Position numbers and translations under genes: made by a program
Shown here: in pieces, positions 27,501 to 32,272 of the stretch
How positions within the stretch are numbered: the stretch's first letter is position 1
Layout: every line of letters starts with the position of its first letter
The notes under the pieces: generated by a model
Databases searched by the model: none
The model's input: only the letters and a program-made list of their open reading frames with translations
What the model was told of the DNA's origin: nothing
From: Corbicula japonica
Lineage: Eukaryota; Mollusca; Bivalvia; Venerida; Cyrenidae
Direction of reading: 5' to 3'
Assembly (NCBI GenBank): GCA_038501625.1
Contig: JAZAYU010000052.1
Coordinates: 3,253,955 to 3,317,954, forward strand
DNA: 64,000 nucleotides

Positions 27501-30500
27501 TCACGATTTATGAAATGTTTTAATATTTCTTTAAGCCATTCTCTCATTTTTTTGGCGTAAATTTTAACATGAATTGCCAACTTTGTAATAAAATAGTACG
27601 TTTCGTCCATAGGTTATAATTTGAACCAACCTGAGAAAATGAGGCACTTTGACACTGCGATAAAGGTGATCTTGGTCGAACTGCGAACTTATCACGATGC
27701 AAAAAAAGGATATAAGCTATTCTCGAGGCATTCAAATGCATCGCATCGTCCATAAGGCATAGTTTATCATGGTGCATCCAACTTTAAATTAGGCAACATT
27801 GCAAGAGTATGAATGATAGATTGAACACTTTGTAATACAATTCTTGAACCATGAAAATTATATCGTCTATCCATATGATGAACTCATGGTTACAAAAGGA
27901 AATTTTTATTTCTTAGTTGCTTTGTCATAGTGCACAGCGTATGAACGTTCTAGTGATACTGGAACGTGTGATATTTGGCTGTAATTTCTTTCGTTCTGAA
28001 AATGTTTAAGTTAATTTAATTTTGGGAGAGTAGTAAGTTTAGAGCTTTTCATGGCTATTAAAATGTTTTATTGCTTGCAGTTATGTACATAATTTAACAA
28101 CATAAAACATTTCCAGCTGGAAGTGTGTATTGAAAATGTAAAAGTAAATGGGCGGAGTTAAAGGTTTGTCAATTCGTGAAATGTCGTTTATACAGTACAA
28201 TGTCACGTGCTATGTTAACAGGATGTGAAGCACGTGCAGACATTATTTTCCTGCTGGACTCCAGTGGTAGCGTTGGACACGCCGATTTCAGATCGGTCAA
28301 GGAATTTGTACATAGAATGGTTGGTGACTTGCAGATTGGTAAAGACAAAACAAGGGTCGGGCTTGTTACCTTCAGCTCCCAAAGCAGGTATAGTACGTTA
28401 TAACTAGACAGTCACGTGACAGACAAGTACACCTTATTATGGTTTATCAGCAACAAGTTTTAAAAATTTGAAATCGCCTTGTTTTTCTTGATGATAACTG
28501 ATCATTGTCGGCCCTATAAGATCGTTCTTTGTTATACTGTATGAACCGAGTGTCGCGTGATTGTCTGCTTGTCCATAGTCTGTTAGAGGAGTGTCACGTG
28601 ACTGTCTGCTTATCCATCATCTGTTAGAAGAGTGTCACGTGACTGTCTGCTTATCCATAATCTGTTAGAGGAGTGTCACGTGACTGTCAGCTTATCCATA
28701 ATCTGTTAGAGGAGTATCACGTGACTGTCTGCTTATCCATTATCAGTTAGAGGAGTGACACGTGACTGTCTGCTTATCCATAATCTGTTAGAGGAATATC
28801 ACGTGACTGTCTGCTTATCCATAATCTGTTAAAGGAGTGCTTTCGTATATAAAGATAAATCACTTGCTTGTTTGTTGTGTTTTTTTTTCTCGAAAAGCTT
28901 AATTCTCGGCAATTTCAAGTGTTGAAAGTGTAGTTTCAGTATTCTTCAACTTGTTTGGATGTGATTATATTCCAGGCCGATTTTTTCCAATTCCTTCTCA
29001 ACTTTACACGTTTTGGTGTTTTTGGCTGATTTCAAATTTTAATTTTATTCATTTTAAATTATTTCGTTGATCAAATGTTAAAGCTTCAACTGAAAATTCA
29101 CAAAAATCTCAAAGTAAGGTAAGTAAAAACTTAAAACAACAAAATTCAACAATCCAACATTAAAGGGAGTGTAAAGTTAAGTAAACAAATTATGTCGAGC
29201 AGTTGCCTGGTGTTATCAAATACTGCTTAAACGTCGCCTTTGGGTGGCTGCTCAAAACAGGATTATCTTTAAAAACTAATATACACGAACAACTTTTTAC
29301 AAGAATTTCAGGTTATCTCTTCTTGTTTGCAGGCACGGTTTCTTCATGAGCTCGTATACCAATGTTTATGAGCTGCAGAACGCGATTGCCGGCATCGGTT
29401 ACGAATATGGCAATACTAACACTGCTGACGGTCTCCGTCGGGTGAGAGAGCGCTACTTTGGTGGACAAAATGGTGACAGGAGCGAAATTCAGAACTTCTG
29501 TAAGATATAAAATAAAATACTTGTTCCCTTAGTTGGATTGATGAACGTTATAAAGTCAACGTCAAATATGAAATACTACAGGCTGGGTTTTGATAGAGCC
29601 TGTACATGTACAGTAATGGACATGCATATTATTGAGAGCAATTCGATAACATCTGTCTTCACAATTAAACAGCACACAATTAAAAATTACCTAAATTATG
29701 ATGCTATGCACATGGCCGAATGTAATCTTCAATGCAGCTATGGAGTATTAAGTGTTAGAAAAAGGTCAAAGATATATCAGATAACAACAAATTATTTACG
29801 AAATCGATATCCGATATTTTATAGAATACAAACTACCGTAGTCAAACCATTCTCTAAAACAGTTTATAGCTGATTTCATAGAAAATGCTACTGAAATGTC
29901 GATCAGAATGCTTTTAGATCAAAAGTGTTATGATACAATGTAAAAATACTTTAAAACGGACCCGAAATCCTCCTTACATTATTATTTTAATAATACGAAT
30001 ATTTTAATCGAAATGGTGTTGTTTACAACAGTGGTAGTAATCACCGATGGTGTATCTAACGTGCAGCCAGACCAGACTCTTGTTGAAGCCCAGCTGCTGA
30101 AAGACATGGGTAAGATGCTGCTTGTTTAACAAACCTGAAAATTTGCACAGCTGATCGGCGGAATCAGAAACAATAAACACATTAAATATAAACCAAAATT
30201 TATTAGGAATTAAAGCTCATTTAGAAAGATTTCATATAGTCATGACTTTATTTTTAAACTATTTAAATAAGATTTTGTAGCAGTAAACTAAAGGAAATAA
30301 TATTTGTATAAATGTTTTTTTGGCTATTGGAATTATCGGTTTTCTGATTTAAAAAATGTAGCGATTATTTTACGTATATAACTCGCATTCCTTGTTTGGC
30401 ACGTCACGCGAAAATCTGTCTTGGAATTCAATAGAGCAGTTTTTCAGTGCTTATTCCAACCAAATTAGATTGTTTGTGGAAGTTTAGTTTTATCGTAATA

Positions 30501-32236
30501 TAATCTACAGTAAGATTAAGAGCCTTATTGAATAGTTTAAATGTTGTGCCTTCAAAAACTATACCGAATAACGCGCGCAGACTACTGAAAACAGATTATT
30601 ACCCTGTTATAAAAATCCAAAGTCCAACTATAGAAATTTTCAAAATTGTAACTTTCATAATAAAAAACTTAATAAAACGTTTGTGTCTGGTCTTGTGGCA
30701 AAAGTGTAGATTTTAAATAATAAGGTGACTGATGATGTCCACTGGACATCTGTAATCCACCACAATAATTTCCTTATCCAGAGGCAGACTATGGCCAAGA
30801 TCATAAAACTAAGTTTTGAGATCAGTCTCAAATCTCAAGGATCTGATTGGCTGAAATGGCGACTGGTCGCCATTTCAGCCAATCAGATCCTTGAGATTTG
30901 AGACTGATCTCCAGATTTAGTTTTATGATCTTGGGCACTGATTTTCTTTGTTTTTCTGGGGTGGATTACACAGAAATAAATTAAAATGCACTTGATGTTC
31001 TACTTCTGTCTTGAGCGCATTTAAATTATTTCTTTTCTTAATTCGTCCGTTCAAACGAAACAATACATAATAATATGGCTACCCTTTCGTTCTCACTTTT
31101 GTACTAAACGCTATTATTAAGTATTAAAGAAAATGTATGCCACGTAAAAGACTGAATGAATCGACTTAACAGTAATCTATTGTTCTCATAGCCTCCTATA
31201 GATCTATTCCTGGGCTGGATCCTTCTCTCTGTCTTTCCAGGTGTGCACATTTACGCCGTGGGAATCGGTCAGTTCGATCCTACAGAAATCAATGGTATCG
31301 CCAGTAATCCGGCCTCTGAGAATGCCTTTGTGTTGAGTGACTTCAAGGCTCTGGCGAACATCTCCAGCAGCATCGTGAAGAAAACCTGCAGAGGTATAGC
31401 TTCCTACAATGTAATCTTGTGAAACTTTATAAAGATAAGGACTGAAGGTTATAAAACTGAGATTGGAAACCAGTCTCAAATCTCAACCATCTGATTGGCT
31501 GAAATGGCGACTTGTAGTCATTTCAGCCAATAAGTTGCTTGAGATTTGAGACTGGTTTCCATGCTCAGTTTTATAACCTTGGGCAAAGAAAAAGAGTATT
31601 TCTTTAAAAGAGATTCAGATGTTTAATCACTGTTACATGTAGCTGTGTAATCGGTGATTATATAACTTACTCTTGGATAACTGAAACTTTCAAGATTTCT
31701 GTAAAAAATTAGGATGTTACTTGTATCTATGTAATCAGTAATAAGGTAAACTTATTATTGGATAGCTGAAAGTTTTAACTTCTCCATTGGCAAAATCAGT
31801 ATTTTTTTTTTCAACCGACAACTGCACCCGTTGCCAGGAGGAAATAGATCTAGAAACGATGTTGACGAATTTTCGACAGGCTAAACGACTGTTGAATCTG
31901 ATAAAAATTACTTGACATGAAACCATGGTGTTACCTGAAGTTTATGAATTTGTCTCAAACTAAACATTCTATAGATCTAGTTACGTTTGAACAAAATATG
32001 GCGAACCTATTACCGAGACTATCCAAATTATTTTGTAGATCCAACAGTGTGCGATGAGAACCCGTGTAGAAATGGTGGTCTATGTGTACCTGGCATTAAC
32101 GGACCGTTCTGTGAATGCAGGGTAGGATACAGAGGGGAATACTGCCAAGAATGTAAGTAAATTGATTATAAAGTAGCAATGATGTCATCATAAACAGTAA
32201 GGATGTTAACACTTATCCATAACTTAATGCTTTATC

Positions 32237-32272
<36 letters not shown>

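Noticed and set aside
28548..28835. 41-bp repeats resembling a CRISPR array
   Set aside because: There are no variable spacers between the units; this is a minisatellite inside an intron.
29538..29873. 111-codon plus-strand frame
   Set aside because: Falls in the intron between VWA5 exons that join in frame; no domain; AT-rich codons.
31204..31479. 91-codon minus-strand frame
   Set aside because: Antisense to a VWA5 exon and a palindromic MITE; the plus-strand exon explains it.
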